From Sphingobium sp. CECT 9361 (lineage in GTDB: Bacteria > Pseudomonadota > Alphaproteobacteria > Sphingomonadales > Sphingomonadaceae): a DNA stretch of 64,000 bases. A program made the translations under genes and the position numbers. Location of the stretch: contig NZ_CAKKNC010000008.1 of assembly GCF_918741285.1 (NCBI RefSeq), positions 147,910 to 211,909 of the forward strand, read 5' to 3'. Shown here one piece after another: positions 63,970 to 64,000 of the stretch (positions within the stretch are counted from its first letter, which is position 1; each line of letters starts with the position of its first letter). The notes beneath the pieces were generated by a model that was not told the origin of the DNA, did no database searches, and was given only the letters and a program-made list of their open reading frames with translations.

Positions 63970-64000
63970 GTCTCTTTTACACACCTGACGCTGCCCACCA
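63970..64000. other. Nextera transposase adapter sequence (artefact)
   Basis: The last 31 bases match the Nextera mosaic-end/read adapter (GTCTCTTATACACATCTGAC and on) at 27 positions. The four mismatches are A/T at 63977, T/C at 63984, and two G/C near the very end. This is library sequence, not genome. Confidence 0.88.

Noticed and set aside
1..64000. CRISPR arrays, rRNA and tRNA genes
   Set aside because: No regularly spaced repeats and no rRNA- or tRNA-like sequence were noticed in a read-through by eye; a tRNAscan/Infernal run would be needed to exclude them fully.

Overview
The window looks like one contig end from an alphaproteobacterium of the family Sphingomonadaceae. This rests on the style of the core genes (DUF2794 protein after a short cysE, long PstC/PstA, AsmA, OprP-like porin), the two sphingomonad-type TonB-dependent receptors and the GC-rich plasmid/ICE genes. 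It is inference from gene content; there is no rRNA or tRNA gene in the window to confirm it.

1-17 kb is ordinary chromosome. It holds an oxyR-type regulator cut by the window start, a TauE/SafE permease, cysE plus a DUF2794 gene, a membrane protein, an OprP-like porin and an AsmA-like protein. The phosphate regulon follows on the minus strand (pstS-pstC-pstA-pstB-phoU-phoB) with a clear three-repeat Pho box before pstS. Upstream of that lie a LytTR-type response regulator with its histidine kinase, two small hypothetical genes and a c-type cytochrome.

17-32.4 kb is an accessory uptake/catabolic-looking island of lower GC. Minus strand: IclR regulator, MFS transporter, secreted DUF4185/sialidase-like protein. 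Plus strand: two paralogous secreted proteins, two paralogous TonB-dependent receptors, a serine-hydrolase-fold protein whose catalytic SxxK is missing, and a PepSY membrane protein. The island has an internal duplication history: the two receptors share about 500 nearly identical bases (promoter, leader, signal peptide, start of the plug) but are much more diverged afterwards, and the second receptor is interrupted by an in-frame amber codon. The substrate is unknown.

33-38 kb holds a compact four-gene operon: HTH regulator, 1052-aa N6-adenine methylase, PD-(D/E)XK nuclease and a small membrane protein. The first three are joined by overlapping start/stop codons, and two operator-like dyads precede the first gene. 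It resembles a restriction-modification type defence module that I cannot assign to a named system. A hypothetical gene, a degraded vapBC pair and a ribbon-helix-helix gene with an unrecognised partner follow.

41-64 kb is an integrative conjugative element or plasmid: a ParB-like protein, an arsenic operon (arsR-arsC-acr3-arsH), DUF736 and DUF932 genes and a permease. Next is a regulatory block closely parallel to the Mesorhizobium symbiosis ICE: a QseC-like repressor with a palindromic operator, a QseM-like DUF2285 antiactivator, and an FseA-like DUF6499/DUF2285 activator encoded in two frames with a UCC-UUU-CGC slip site. After it come an RdfS-like excisionase, DUF2840, the TraF peptidase, a lytic transglycosylase, a candidate oriT, the relaxase, TraG and trbBCDEJKL. 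No integrase, attachment site or replication gene is visible. The last about 31 bases match the Nextera transposase adapter, so the sequence stops in an artefact inside trbL.
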